From NCBI RefSeq assembly GCF_000181515.1, contig NZ_ABCG01000006.1, positions 124,001-188,000 on the forward strand: a DNA stretch of 64,000 bases. Direction: 5' to 3'. Positions 1 through 8,066 of this stretch are shown here, piece after piece; the stretch's first letter is position 1, and every line of letters begins with the position of its first letter. The DNA comes from Erythrobacter sp. SD-21. Its GTDB lineage: Bacteria > Pseudomonadota > Alphaproteobacteria > Sphingomonadales > Sphingomonadaceae. A program made the translations under genes and the position numbers. Under the pieces are notes generated by a model, which saw nothing but the letters and a program-made list of their open reading frames with translations, did not search any database and was not told where the DNA came from.

Positions 1-188
1 CCGTCGACCTTGGTTTCCAGCTTGCTCTTCACCTCTTCCGAGACCGGAACGAGGCCCGCAGCCTTTTCAGGAGCGACGGCCGGAACAGGATCGGGCGGGG
101 TGAGGTCGAATTCGGGCGGGGCCGCCGTGGTGGTGGGTGCGGTCGTGGGCGCAGCAGCCGTGCCAGCCTGCGGTTTTGCATCACTCAT
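1..188 (-). CDS. N-terminal part of a probable TelA-family (toxic anion resistance) protein
   Basis: The first 62 residues of a minus-strand gene that runs off the left edge. The ATG is at 188-186. The visible part is an Ala/Pro/Thr-rich tail followed by a segment reading EKAAGLVPVSEEVKSKLETK, which resembles from memory the start of alphaproteobacterial TelA/KlaA-like toxic-anion-resistance proteins, cytoplasmic coiled-coil proteins linked to tellurite and stress resistance. The helical body of the family lies outside the window, so the assignment rests on this short segment only. It is divergent from the PAS-HWE kinase that follows, with about 160 bp between the two starts. Confidence 0.5.
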   Translation of the reverse strand, partial: MSDAKPQAGTAAAPTTAPTTTAAPPEFDLTPPDPVPAVAPEKAAGLVPVSEEVKSKLETKVD

Positions 189-347
189 GTCGGGCGAAGA
201 CCTCCGTTACATTCCTGGACCTGTATTAGGAAGCTAAGACAGGATATTCAAGCGAACTTACCTTAGCTGGCTAAAGAGTCCTGAAAAACAACAATCTATG
301 CTATGCGAGTCGCCGGGGGGCCGATTGAGGCCAGACGGGGACGCATC

Positions 348-1361
348 ATGCCAACCAGTACCATACGGCAACTTGCCGCAGAATCGGAACTGCTGCTTGC
401 AGCAATTCTCGACCAGAGCCAGGATTGCATCAAGCTCCTCAATGCATCCGGCGAAATCGAATATATGAACGAGAACGGCCGCCGAGCACTGGCGATCGAG
501 GATTTCGCGGAGGTTGTCGGCAAGCAATGGGCCACGCTGTGGCCGGAGGAAGCGCGCCATCATATCGAGACTTCGATCGACAAGACCCGTCGCGGCCAGC
601 AATCGCGCTTCGAGGCGCTCTGCCCGACGCTGGCGGGAACACCGACTTGGTGGGATGTCAGCGTGGGTCCGGTGTGCGACCGCGACGGCAGGCTCCGCCA
701 TATCCTGGCGACTTCGCGGGATGTGACGGAATACATGAGCCGGATGAGCGAGCAACTGCGCCGCGAGGAGGCGGAAGAGCAGGCGAAACATTCCGACAGC
801 GTCGCACACGAGATGCGTCACAGGCTGAAAAACCAGCTCGCAGTGGTTGGCTCGGTTGCCAAACTCCTGTCGCGCCATTCGGACAGCGCGGCCGACATGC
901 AGGTGAAACTAGAACGGAAGATCGCCGCTTTGGCGAGAGCTCAGGACATGCTCACGGTCCATCGTGAAGAGCCGGTATCGGCCGCGGCGGCCCTTGAGCA
1001 GGTGCTGGGCGCAAGCGGGGCAGGCGAGCGGATCGAGGTGCTCGAGATGCCGGAGGTCCCGCTCGGCGACGATGGCGTGCAACAGCTCGCCCTGATGGTG
1101 GGCGAGCTCCAGACCAACTCGCTGAAATACGGCGCCTTGCGGGACGACAAGGGCAAGATCACCCTGTCCGCCACCCAGGAAGAGCACCTGCTCTGCATGC
1201 ATTGGCACGAGGATATCGGCGAGCCGCTCGACACGCCGGAGCATGTCGGTGCAGGCATGATCCTGCTTGATCGACTGGGTTCGACGGGCAGCCACACGAG
1301 CAGGGTCGAGTGGCACAGTTCGGGGCCAGCCGCGACCTTCTACCTGCGCACTCTGGCGTAA
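348..1361 (+). CDS. PAS domain HWE-family sensor histidine kinase
   Basis: Soluble sensor kinase of about 337 residues. A PAS-like domain spans roughly residues 15-128 and ends in the usual SRDVTE linker. The dimerisation/phosphotransfer box follows with HEMRHRLKNQ, the acceptor His being near residue 158. The ATP-binding part has GELQTNSLKYGAL (N box) and HWHED, the W-x-E motif that defines HWE kinases. There is no membrane segment. HWE kinases in alphaproteobacteria often feed PhyR, and a PhyR lies about 14 kb downstream, but no partner is encoded next to this gene. The ATG at 348 is preferred because GGGGAC lies just upstream; an earlier in-frame ATG at 303 has no ribosome site. Confidence 0.85.
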   Translation: MPTSTIRQLAAESELLLAAILDQSQDCIKLLNASGEIEYMNENGRRALAIEDFAEVVGKQWATLWPEEARHHIETSIDKTRRGQQSRFEALCPTLAGTPTWWDVSVGPVCDRDGRLRHILATSRDVTEYMSRMSEQLRREEAEEQAKHSDSVAHEMRHRLKNQLAVVGSVAKLLSRHSDSAADMQVKLERKIAALARAQDMLTVHREEPVSAAAALEQVLGASGAGERIEVLEMPEVPLGDDGVQQLALMVGELQTNSLKYGALRDDKGKITLSATQEEHLLCMHWHEDIGEPLDTPEHVGAGMILLDRLGSTGSHTSRVEWHSSGPAATFYLRTLA

Positions 1362-1430
1362 GGGATCAGCGGCCCAGCGTTCCGATGAGACGTCCGATGA
1401 CGTGCGGGCACCGGCGCTTGTTCAGTAACC

Positions 1431-3170
1431 TTAGGCGACCAGGTCGAGCTCGATCGGCTGTATTTCGCCCGAAAGGTAAAGCCGCTTAGCCTTGGCCCGA
1501 CTGAGCTTGCCCGAACTGGTGCGCGGCAGCGTACGCGGGGGCACGAGTTCGACCACGCAACTCATGCCGGTCACGCCGCGGACCTTATCGGCGATCTGGT
1601 CGCGGAGCTTAAGCCGTTCCTCGGGCTCGGACACGCGGCAATGCACCAACACAGCGGGCGCTTCCTCGCCATTTTCCGTGTCGATCGAGAAGGCGGCAAT
1701 GTCGCCGTGGTTGAAGCCGGGCAGCTGCTCGACCGCCCATTCGATATCCTGCGGCCAGAGGTTCTTGCCGTTGATGATGATCATGTCCTTCGCGCGGCCG
1801 ACGATGAACAGGTAGCCATCGGTAAGGTAGCCCATGTCGCCTGTGTCCAGCCAGCCGTTCACAAGACAATCGTGGGTGGCTTCCTCGTTGCGGAAATAGG
1901 AGTGCATCACGCTCTTGCCACGGCACCAGACCTTGCCGATCTGGTGGTCGCCCTTCACCGCTCCGTTCTCGCCGCGGATCTCGACTTCCATGCCCGGAAG
2001 CGCCTTGCCGCAATTGACGATGGCGCGGTAGCGCGCGGGCTTGGAGAGGTCGCGCGGGCGGCCCGAAAGGCGCTCTTCCTCGACCAGTTCGACGCGAATG
2101 CCTTCGCCCGGCGGCATGACGGTAACCGCCAGTGTCGCCTCGGCGAGGCCGTAGCTCGGCGTGAAGGCCGAAGCGTTGAAGCCGGCTTCGGCAAAGGCGT
2201 TCACGAAGTTCTGCATGACGTCGGGCCGAATCATGTCCGCGCCGTTGCCGGCGGTGCGCCAGCGCGAGAGGTCGAAGCGCTCCGAAACATGGCTCTGGCT
2301 GGAAATGCGGCGCGCGCAGATGTCATAGCCGAAGGTCGGCGAATAGCTGAGCGTATTGCCCTTGTTGCGGCTGATAAGGTCGAGCCAGGCGAGCGGGCGG
2401 CGCGCGAAATGTTCGGTCTTGATGTAATCGACCGAAGCCTGGTTGGCGATCGGCGACAGGAAGCAGCCGACCAGTCCCATGTCGTGATACCACGGCAACC
2501 AGCTGACCACGCGGTCGTTCTCGCCGAGATCAACACCGGTGGCGTGGCCGTAAAGATTGTGGAGCAGCGCCTCGTGCGTGACAGCGACGCCGGTCGGGAA
2601 GCGGGTCGAGCCGGAGGAATATTGGAGATAGCTGATATCATCGGGGCGGGCTTCGGGCAGGTCGCATTCCGGCCCTTCGCGCTTTGCGAAGACATCCCAG
2701 CTTTCGCCCTCGCAGCCCTGCTGGTCCGCGGCGGCCTTGGCCATTTCGGCGATTTCGGGCGGATAGATCAGGATCTTTGGATCGCTGCTGTCGAGCTGCA
2801 CCTTGAGCTGGTCGATATAGCTGTCCTTGCCGCCAAAGGTGGTCGGCAGCGGGAGCGGCACCGGCCAGGCGCCGACATAGATGCAAGCGCAGAAGAGCGC
2901 GGCAAATTCCGGGCTGGTTTCCGCGACCAGCGCCACGCGGTCTTCCTTGCCGATCCCGCTCGCAACCATCTTGTAGGCCAGCTCGAGCGCGTCGGCGCGC
3001 ATTTCCGAGAAGGTATACACGCGCGACAGATTGCCGCGCATATCGTGAAAATTGAGGCCCTTTTCGCTGCGCGCAGCGTAATCGATCGCCTCGTTGAAAG
3101 TGGCAAAATCGCTCCTGCGTCGCGGCAGGTTGCAGTCGTTCGGCGTCGGCGTCAAAACGGCGTCGGTCAT
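1431..3170 (-). CDS. Fatty acyl-AMP ligase (FAAL-type adenylate-forming enzyme)
   Basis: A 579-residue member of the ANL adenylating superfamily. The phosphate-binding loop reads YSSGSTRFPTGVAVTH, where most relatives have a Lys after TGxP. The late motifs are also present: GWLDTGDMGYL, GRAKDMIIINGKNLWPQDIE, and LPRTSSGKLSR with the C-terminal catalytic Lys. The spacing and the GKNLWPQDIE wording resemble fatty acyl-AMP ligases, which activate fatty acids as acyl-adenylates for transfer to a carrier protein rather than CoA. No polyketide synthase, NRPS or acyl carrier protein is in the window, so the acceptor is unknown. The gene stands alone, divergent from recX, with a short AT-richer leader. 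Confidence 0.85.
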   Translation of the reverse strand: MTDAVLTPTPNDCNLPRRRSDFATFNEAIDYAARSEKGLNFHDMRGNLSRVYTFSEMRADALELAYKMVASGIGKEDRVALVAETSPEFAALFCACIYVGAWPVPLPLPTTFGGKDSYIDQLKVQLDSSDPKILIYPPEIAEMAKAAADQQGCEGESWDVFAKREGPECDLPEARPDDISYLQYSSGSTRFPTGVAVTHEALLHNLYGHATGVDLGENDRVVSWLPWYHDMGLVGCFLSPIANQASVDYIKTEHFARRPLAWLDLISRNKGNTLSYSPTFGYDICARRISSQSHVSERFDLSRWRTAGNGADMIRPDVMQNFVNAFAEAGFNASAFTPSYGLAEATLAVTVMPPGEGIRVELVEEERLSGRPRDLSKPARYRAIVNCGKALPGMEVEIRGENGAVKGDHQIGKVWCRGKSVMHSYFRNEEATHDCLVNGWLDTGDMGYLTDGYLFIVGRAKDMIIINGKNLWPQDIEWAVEQLPGFNHGDIAAFSIDTENGEEAPAVLVHCRVSEPEERLKLRDQIADKVRGVTGMSCVVELVPPRTLPRTSSGKLSRAKAKRLYLSGEIQPIELDLVA

Positions 3171-3300
3171 ATTTGCTTTTTATACCTTTTGAAAACAATG
3201 CCTTAGCGGCGACCCTCGTGCGAACAGATGCCACCCTCCCATAAGCGACAGTCTTTTCAGCCTTTCCCAATCGTCAAGGTTTGTGGCACGAATATGGCCG

Positions 3301-3879
3301 ATGGCTGATGGTGATGCAACACGCAGGCGCACTCGTCGCATACCCAAACCGCTCGACCGCACGCGGCTGAACGATCTCGCGTTGCACTATGTGGCGCGTT
3401 TCATGACTTCCTCCGGCAAGCTGGAATCCTACCTCAAACGCAAGCTGCGCGAGCGCGGCTGGGAGGGGGAGGGGCAGCCCGATATTCCGGGACTCGTCGA
3501 ACGGTTTGCCGCCAAGGGCTATGTCGACGATGAGGCCTTTGCCCGGATGAAAACCTCCGGACTGCTGGCGCGCGGCTATGGCGCGCGGCGGGTGGACGAG
3601 AAACTGCGCGCCGATGGTCTTGGCGAGGACGTGCGCGAGGGCAACCGACCCGCCGAGGCCGAAGTCCGCGAAGCGCTGCTCGCCTATGTCCGGAGACGGC
3701 GCTTCGGTCCCTTCGGCCGGCCATCCGCCGCCCCCGGTCCCGAAGCGCCACACAAGGCGCGCGAAAAGCAGCTTGCCGCGATCCTGCGCGCAGGCCATTC
3801 GTTCGAGCACGCCCGGCGCGCAGTCGAGGCGCAGAGCGAGGCGGAGCTTGAAGAATGGGTTGCAGAGGCGCGGGACTGA
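3301..3879 (+). CDS. recX: RecX-family regulatory protein
   Basis: About 192 residues, cytoplasmic. The family pattern is visible: an early LNDLALHYVARF helix, SSGKLESYLKRKLRERGW, then VERFAAKGYVDDEAFAR and the ARGYGARRVDEKL repeat typical of the three-helix RecX modules. RecX binds RecA and limits filament growth and the SOS response. A basic N-terminal tail (RRRTRR) precedes the domain. The ATG at 3301 is chosen; a GTG at 3283 is possible. The last 25 bases overlap the next gene, suggesting co-transcription with the DUF192 lipoprotein. Confidence 0.85.
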   Translation: MADGDATRRRTRRIPKPLDRTRLNDLALHYVARFMTSSGKLESYLKRKLRERGWEGEGQPDIPGLVERFAAKGYVDDEAFARMKTSGLLARGYGARRVDEKLRADGLGEDVREGNRPAEAEVREALLAYVRRRRFGPFGRPSAAPGPEAPHKAREKQLAAILRAGHSFEHARRAVEAQSEAELEEWVAEARD

Positions 3880-4340
3880 TTTTGGGCGCCATAGCGCTCC
3901 TGGCGGCCTGCTCGCCCCAGGGCGACACGGCCGTTGCCGACCCGGCGGAACCCGCAATCCACGCCGAATCGGGCAATCGGATCGTGCCCGTGGTCATTTC
4001 GAGCGGAGAGGGCTCGCATACCTTTCGCGCCGAACTGGCCGATACACCCGAGTTGCAGCGCAAAGGGCTGATGCATCGCACCCGGCTCGGCCCGGACGAG
4101 GCGATGCTGTTCCCCAATGACGCGCCGACCGCGCAGGCCTTCTGGATGAAGAACACCCCGATCCCGCTCGATATCATTTTCGTGGGGCTTGACGGGAGAA
4201 TCACCAATATCGCCGCCATGGCCGAACCATATTCGGAACAGCAGATCTATTCGGTCGGCTCGGCCAGCGCAGTGCTGGAAGTCCCCGGCGGTCGCGCCGC
4301 GGAACTCGGGATCGAGCCCGGCGACGGGGTCAGCTGGTAG
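3855..4340 (+). CDS. DUF192-family lipoprotein
   Basis: 161 residues with a lipoprotein signal (hydrophobic stretch followed by LLAACS, Cys near residue 19). The DUF192 core is recognisable from the hallmark stretches LQRKGLMHRTRLGPDEAML, AFWMKNTPIPLDIIF and the C-terminal LEVPGGRAAELGIEPGD. DUF192 proteins are small beta-rich periplasmic proteins of unknown function. The start lies inside the 3' end of recX, so translation is probably coupled to it. Confidence 0.85.
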   Translation: MGCRGAGLILGAIALLAACSPQGDTAVADPAEPAIHAESGNRIVPVVISSGEGSHTFRAELADTPELQRKGLMHRTRLGPDEAMLFPNDAPTAQAFWMKNTPIPLDIIFVGLDGRITNIAAMAEPYSEQQIYSVGSASAVLEVPGGRAAELGIEPGDGVSW

Positions 4341-4389
4341 GCGCGCAAGGTATCTTGGCCTTTGCCTGCGAATCCGCTAGGCGCGCGCC

Positions 4390-4788
4390 ATGAGTTTCCT
4401 CGGCAAGATTTTCACCTGGTGGGATGGCGCGACCATCGGCACGATGCTCTGGTCTTCGCGGAACGGCGAGAAGGTCGGAACCGACGCACAGGGCAACACC
4501 TATTACCGTTCGAAGAAGCGCGGCGAAGGCCAGCGCGAACGGCGCTGGGTGATCTACGAAGGTTCCAACGACGCAAGCCGCGTGCCGAGCGAATGGCACG
4601 GCTGGCTGCACGGGGCGTTCGACGATGTACCGGAAAGCAATCTTCCGCCCGCACGCATCTGGGAAGTCGATTACACGCCCAACGCCACGGGCACGCAGAC
4701 GGCTTATCGGCCGCAGGGCGCGCTGGAGCGGGGCGGCAAACGCGCCCGCGCCGTCGGCGATTACGAAGCCTGGTCGCCGGACGCCTGA
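4390..4788 (+). CDS. NADH:ubiquinone oxidoreductase NDUFA12-family subunit
   Basis: 132 residues matching the NDUFA12/B17.2 accessory subunit: N-terminal KIFTWWDGATIGTMLW, then YYRSKK and RRWVIYEGSNDASRVPSEWHGWLH, the conserved family core. It is a supernumerary subunit of respiratory complex I on the cytoplasmic (matrix-side) arm, found in alphaproteobacteria and mitochondria. It ends three bases before the next start codon, so it is probably in one operon with the DUF2155 gene. Confidence 0.9.
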   Translation: MSFLGKIFTWWDGATIGTMLWSSRNGEKVGTDAQGNTYYRSKKRGEGQRERRWVIYEGSNDASRVPSEWHGWLHGAFDDVPESNLPPARIWEVDYTPNATGTQTAYRPQGALERGGKRARAVGDYEAWSPDA

Positions 4789-4790
4789 CC

Positions 4791-5276
4791 ATGCTGCGCC
4801 GGGTCGCGCTTCTTGCAGCGGTTTGCTCGCTTGCCGCCTGTGCGGACGATCCGCCTGCGCCCGAGCCGGTCCAGACCGAAATCCCAGAAGAACTGAAGGG
4901 CGTCGAATTGCCCGAAGTGATTGCCGAGGATGCCGGAATCGGCACCCCGATGGAAGAGCGCACCGCGACCATCGGGCTGCTCAACAAGCGCAACAACCTC
5001 AGCCAGGACCTCGAATTGAAGCCGGGCGAACAGCGCCGGGTCGGCGATGTCATCATCCGCCTGCGCGCCTGTGAACGCACCGCGCCGTGGGAAATGGAAA
5101 AGGACGAAGGCGCTTTCGTTCAGGTGCTGGTGCGCGAACGCGGGTCGACCAGCGATTTCCGGCGTGTCTTTTCGGGTTGGCTGTTCAAGAACAAGCCTTC
5201 GATCAATGTGGTCGAGCACCCTATCTACGATGTCTGGGTGAAATCCTGCGCGATGGAATTCCCGGGCGAGGAGTGA
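4791..5276 (+). CDS. DUF2155 domain lipoprotein
   Basis: 161 residues starting at the ATG two bases after the NDUFA12 stop. It has a lipoprotein-type signal (LLAAVCSLAACADD, Cys near residue 19). The DUF2155 region contains TATIGLLNKRNNLSQDLEL, GDVIIRLRACERTAPWE and FSGWLFKNKPSINVVEHPIYDVWVKSC. Family function is unknown; in alphaproteobacteria it is regularly found beside NDUFA12 and aat, as here. The 3' end overlaps the 3' end of the convergent aat gene by about 52 bases. Confidence 0.85.
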   Translation: MLRRVALLAAVCSLAACADDPPAPEPVQTEIPEELKGVELPEVIAEDAGIGTPMEERTATIGLLNKRNNLSQDLELKPGEQRRVGDVIIRLRACERTAPWEMEKDEGAFVQVLVRERGSTSDFRRVFSGWLFKNKPSINVVEHPIYDVWVKSCAMEFPGEE

Positions 5277-5908
5277 GCGTTCGCCGCGGCAATCGCGGCA
5301 GGAATGCTCGATGATGCCGGGCTGCTCGCCCGCGCGAGCAGGCCGAGATAGGCCGACTGAGGCATCGCGACCGCTCCCATGCTGCCGAGATGTTCGGTCA
5401 TGAACTGGCAGTCCAGCAGGGCATAGCCTGCGCGGCGCATGGCGGCGACCAGCCAGGCCAGCGCTACCTTGCTGGCGTTGGCCGTACGGCTGAACATGCT
5501 TTCGCCGCAAAACACCCGGTCGAAGGCCACGCCGTAGAGCCCGCCGACGAGCTCCCCGCTCTGCCAGACTTCGACCGAATGGGCGTGGCCCGCCTTGTGC
5601 AGGGCGATGTAGCTCGCCTCGATCTGGTGGCTGATCCAGCTTTCGGCCAGTTCTTCGCGCGGTTCGGCGCAGGCGGCTATGACGCGGGCGAAATTCTCGT
5701 CGCAGCTGACGCGGAAGCGATCCTGCCGCAGGATCTTGCGCAGGCTTTTCGAGACATGCAGCCCGTCCAGCGGGATGATCGCCCGTTCGCGCGGCTCGAC
5801 CCAGTAGACTTCCCGGTCGCTCCGGTGATCGGCCATCGGGAAGACCCCGCTGCGATAGGCCCGCAGCAGCAATTCGGCCGGGATGGTGTCGGGCACGGGA
5901 GCATGCAT
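5225..5908 (-). CDS. aat: Leucyl/phenylalanyl-tRNA-protein transferase
   Basis: 227 residues starting at MHAPVPDTIP, with AGGA about eight bases upstream. Family motifs are clear: AYRSGVFPMAD, YWVEPRERAIIPLDG, SWISHQIEASYIALHKAGHAHSVEVW (read across two segments) and GGLYGVAFDRVFCGESMFSR. Aat transfers Leu or Phe from tRNA to proteins with N-terminal Arg or Lys, making them N-degron substrates that ClpS delivers to ClpAP. A clpS gene lies about 17 kb away in this window. It is convergent with the DUF2155 gene. Confidence 0.95.
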   Translation of the reverse strand: MHAPVPDTIPAELLLRAYRSGVFPMADHRSDREVYWVEPRERAIIPLDGLHVSKSLRKILRQDRFRVSCDENFARVIAACAEPREELAESWISHQIEASYIALHKAGHAHSVEVWQSGELVGGLYGVAFDRVFCGESMFSRTANASKVALAWLVAAMRRAGYALLDCQFMTEHLGSMGAVAMPQSAYLGLLARASSPASSSIPAAIAAANAHSSPGNSIAQDFTQTS

Positions 5909-5995
5909 GGACGAAGTCCTACCAGTTTGTTGGCGTTGCTGCGATACGTGTCTTGCCAAGCGCGCAAGGCTATACTAGTGCGCGCCTTCCTCTGC

Positions 5996-6071
5996 AGGGG
6001 TGTAGCTCAGCTGGTAGAGCATCGGTCTCCAAAACCGAGGGCCACGGGTTCGAATCCTGTCACCCCTGCCA
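5996..6071 (+). tRNA. tRNA-Trp (anticodon CCA)
   Basis: 76-nt cloverleaf with the seven-base acceptor pair AGGGGTG/CACCCCT, a D-arm beginning TAGCTCAGCTGGTAGAGC, anticodon loop CTCCAAA, a T-arm with GGTTCGAATCC, and an encoded 3' CCA. Confidence 0.97.
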
Positions 6072-6122
6072 TTTTCTCTTCATGACTTGTCGCTGACGCA
6101 TGGCCGCACTATCGCCCCCGTC

Positions 6123-7007
6123 ATGACAGAAGAAGAAAAGCAAAAGCGCGATCTGAAGGATCGCAAGTTCTATCCCGCGGAAAAAGAAGCCGAGTTCGAG
6201 AAGAAGGGCCGAGCGGTCCACACTCCGCAAACCGCGCATCCTTCCTACAAGCTGGCGTTCCAGGACAAGGATTTCCTCCTGCGCGAGGAACTGCGCCCGG
6301 TCCGTTTCCAGCTCGAACTCCTGAAGCCCGAGATGATCCTCGACGAGGCAGGCGTGGGTTCGACCATGGTGATGTACGGCAGCGCGCGCATTCCCCCGCC
6401 CGAAGCGGTCGAAACCGCGCTCGAAGGGGCAAAGGACCTGCCCGAGGACGAGCGCAAGGTGGTCGAAAGCCTGGTCGCGAAAAGCAAGTACTACGGCGAG
6501 GCGCGCAAGCTGGCGCGAATGGTCACCGAGAAGTCGATCATAGAGGACGGCAAGCGCCAGTTCGTGGTCTGCTCGGGCGGTGGCCCCTCGATCATGGAAG
6601 CGGCCAACCGCGGGGCAAGCGATGCGGGAGGCGAAAGCATCGGCCTCAACATCATCCTGCCGCACGAACAGGCGCCCAACCAGTATGTGACGCCTTATCT
6701 GTCGCTCAACTTCCACTACTTCGCGCTGCGCAAGATGCACTTCCTGCTGCGAGCCAAGGCGGTGGCGGTGTTCCCCGGCGGCTTCGGCACGTTCGACGAG
6801 TTCTTCGAACTGCTCACGCTGATCCAGACCGGCAAGATGAAGCCCATGCCGATCCTGCTGTTCGGCAAGGATTTCTGGACCCGCGTCGTGAACTTCGAGG
6901 CGATTGCCGAGGAAGGCACGATCTCGAAGAAGGATCTGGACCTGTTCCGCTGGTGCGAAACCGCGGACGAGGCCTGGGACCACATCAGCGCGTTCTACGA
7001 GCTGTAA
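6123..7007 (+). CDS. LOG-family Rossmann-fold protein (TIGR00730-like)
   Basis: About 294 residues. The LOG/lysine-decarboxylase-like signature PGGFGTFDEFFELLTLIQTGK is present in two adjoining parts (PGGxGTxxE), preceded by VVCSGGGPSIMEAANRGASD, the nucleotide-binding glycine motif. Proteins of this fold include cytokinin riboside 5'-phosphate phosphoribohydrolases and nucleotide 5'-monophosphate nucleosidases. This one has a long charged N-terminal extension of about 90 residues, as in the longer bacterial branch, so the exact substrate cannot be told. A TTG at 6087 could extend it by 12 residues but would lie against the tRNA. Confidence 0.8.
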   Translation: MTEEEKQKRDLKDRKFYPAEKEAEFEKKGRAVHTPQTAHPSYKLAFQDKDFLLREELRPVRFQLELLKPEMILDEAGVGSTMVMYGSARIPPPEAVETALEGAKDLPEDERKVVESLVAKSKYYGEARKLARMVTEKSIIEDGKRQFVVCSGGGPSIMEAANRGASDAGGESIGLNIILPHEQAPNQYVTPYLSLNFHYFALRKMHFLLRAKAVAVFPGGFGTFDEFFELLTLIQTGKMKPMPILLFGKDFWTRVVNFEAIAEEGTISKKDLDLFRWCETADEAWDHISAFYEL

Positions 7008-7029
7008 CGCGTTAGCGGGAAGGCGGGCG

Positions 7030-7845
7030 CTAGTCGTCCGCCTCCAGCTTGCGCACGGCCTCGTGGCCAAGCGGTCCGCTGCCTTCGCCGAAACCCGGCG
7101 CCTGCTCGATTGCAACGCGGGTGAAGGCGCGGGCGATGCGGATGGCGTGGGTAAGCGGCTGGCCGTGGGCGAGCATGGTCGCCAGCGCGGCGGAAAGCGT
7201 ACAGCCCGTTCCGTGCGTGTGGCGCGTGTCGATCCGCGCGTGCCCGAAGCTAGCGAGCTTGCCGCTGGCAGAAACGACATAATCGATCACCTGGTCGCCT
7301 GCCGCGTGCCCGCCCTTGGCCAGCACGATGGTGTCCTGCGCCTCGGCCAGTTCCAGCGCGACTTCGAACACCTCTTCCGCGCCCACGGTCTCGCGGCCCG
7401 TCAGCGCGGCGAGTTCCGGCAGGTTGGGCGTCACCACGGTTGCGATCTCCATCAGCGCGCCGAAGCCGGCAATGGTCGCCTCGTCGGCCAGCACCGAGCC
7501 ACTGGTCGCCACCATGACCGGGTCGAACACGATCGCGCCGGCAAAGGTATCGAGCCGTTCGGCGAGCCGCATGGCGATCTCGGGCGAGCCAAGCATGCCG
7601 ATCTTGATCGCGTCGGCACCGATATCGGCAAGGCAGCTTTCGACCTGGTCCATCACGAGATCGGGATGCATCACCTCGATCCCCTGCACCCCGCGCGTGT
7701 TCTGCGCGGTGACGGCGGTGATCGCGGTCATCGCATATCCGCCGAGCATGGTGATCGTCTTGATGTCGGCCTGGATTCCTGCGCCGCCCGAGGAATCGGA
7801 GCCGGCAATGGAGAGGATGCGGGGCGGGGCGGCAGTCTCGCTCAC
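7030..7845 (-). CDS. thiD: Bifunctional hydroxymethylpyrimidine / phosphomethylpyrimidine kinase
   Basis: 271 residues, ribokinase fold. Motifs: ILSIAGSDSSGGAGIQADIK at the N-terminus, then AIKIGMLGS, VFDPVMVATSG, VTPNLPELAALTG, and the anion-hole/catalytic DTRHTHGTGCTLSAALA near the C-terminus. ThiD phosphorylates HMP and HMP-P in thiamine biosynthesis. It starts with GTG, and GTGA overlaps the stop of the DUF1272 gene, so it is the third gene of a translationally coupled set after glmM and DUF1272. No thiamine riboswitch or other thi gene is visible nearby. Confidence 0.93.
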   Translation of the reverse strand: MSETAAPPRILSIAGSDSSGGAGIQADIKTITMLGGYAMTAITAVTAQNTRGVQGIEVMHPDLVMDQVESCLADIGADAIKIGMLGSPEIAMRLAERLDTFAGAIVFDPVMVATSGSVLADEATIAGFGALMEIATVVTPNLPELAALTGRETVGAEEVFEVALELAEAQDTIVLAKGGHAAGDQVIDYVVSASGKLASFGHARIDTRHTHGTGCTLSAALATMLAHGQPLTHAIRIARAFTRVAIEQAPGFGEGSGPLGHEAVRKLEADD

Positions 7846-8066
7846 CCCTTGAACTTCCGCGTCGTGCTGGGCGGGTATTTTTCCAGCAGGTCCTGTGCGC
7901 GGGTGGGCCGGTCCATCAGTTCGCCGCCGCAGTTGGGGCACAGATCGTCCAGCGCATCGGCGCAATCGGCGCAATACGTGCACTCGAAACTGCAAATGAA
8001 GGCGCCGGAAGCCTCGGCCGGAAGGTCCGTGCCGCAGCGCTCGCACTCGGGGCGCATCTCCAGCAT
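7842..8066 (-). CDS. DUF1272 small zinc-ribbon-like protein
   Basis: 74 residues starting [12 protein letters not shown]. It carries CxxC pairs (ECERCG, CTYCADC, CPNCGGEL) arranged as a probable double zinc-binding module, the DUF1272 pattern. The ATG shares one base with the glmM stop codon (TGATG) and the end overlaps the thiD start, so translation is coupled in both directions. Function unknown. Confidence 0.85.
   Translation of the reverse strand: MLEMRPECERCGTDLPAEASGAFICSFECTYCADCADALDDLCPNCGGELMDRPTRAQDLLEKYPPSTTRKFKG

Noticed and set aside
1641..3206. 521-residue plus-strand frame opposite the acyl-AMP ligase gene
   Set aside because: Antisense shadow of a well-supported gene in GC-rich DNA; no domain recognised.
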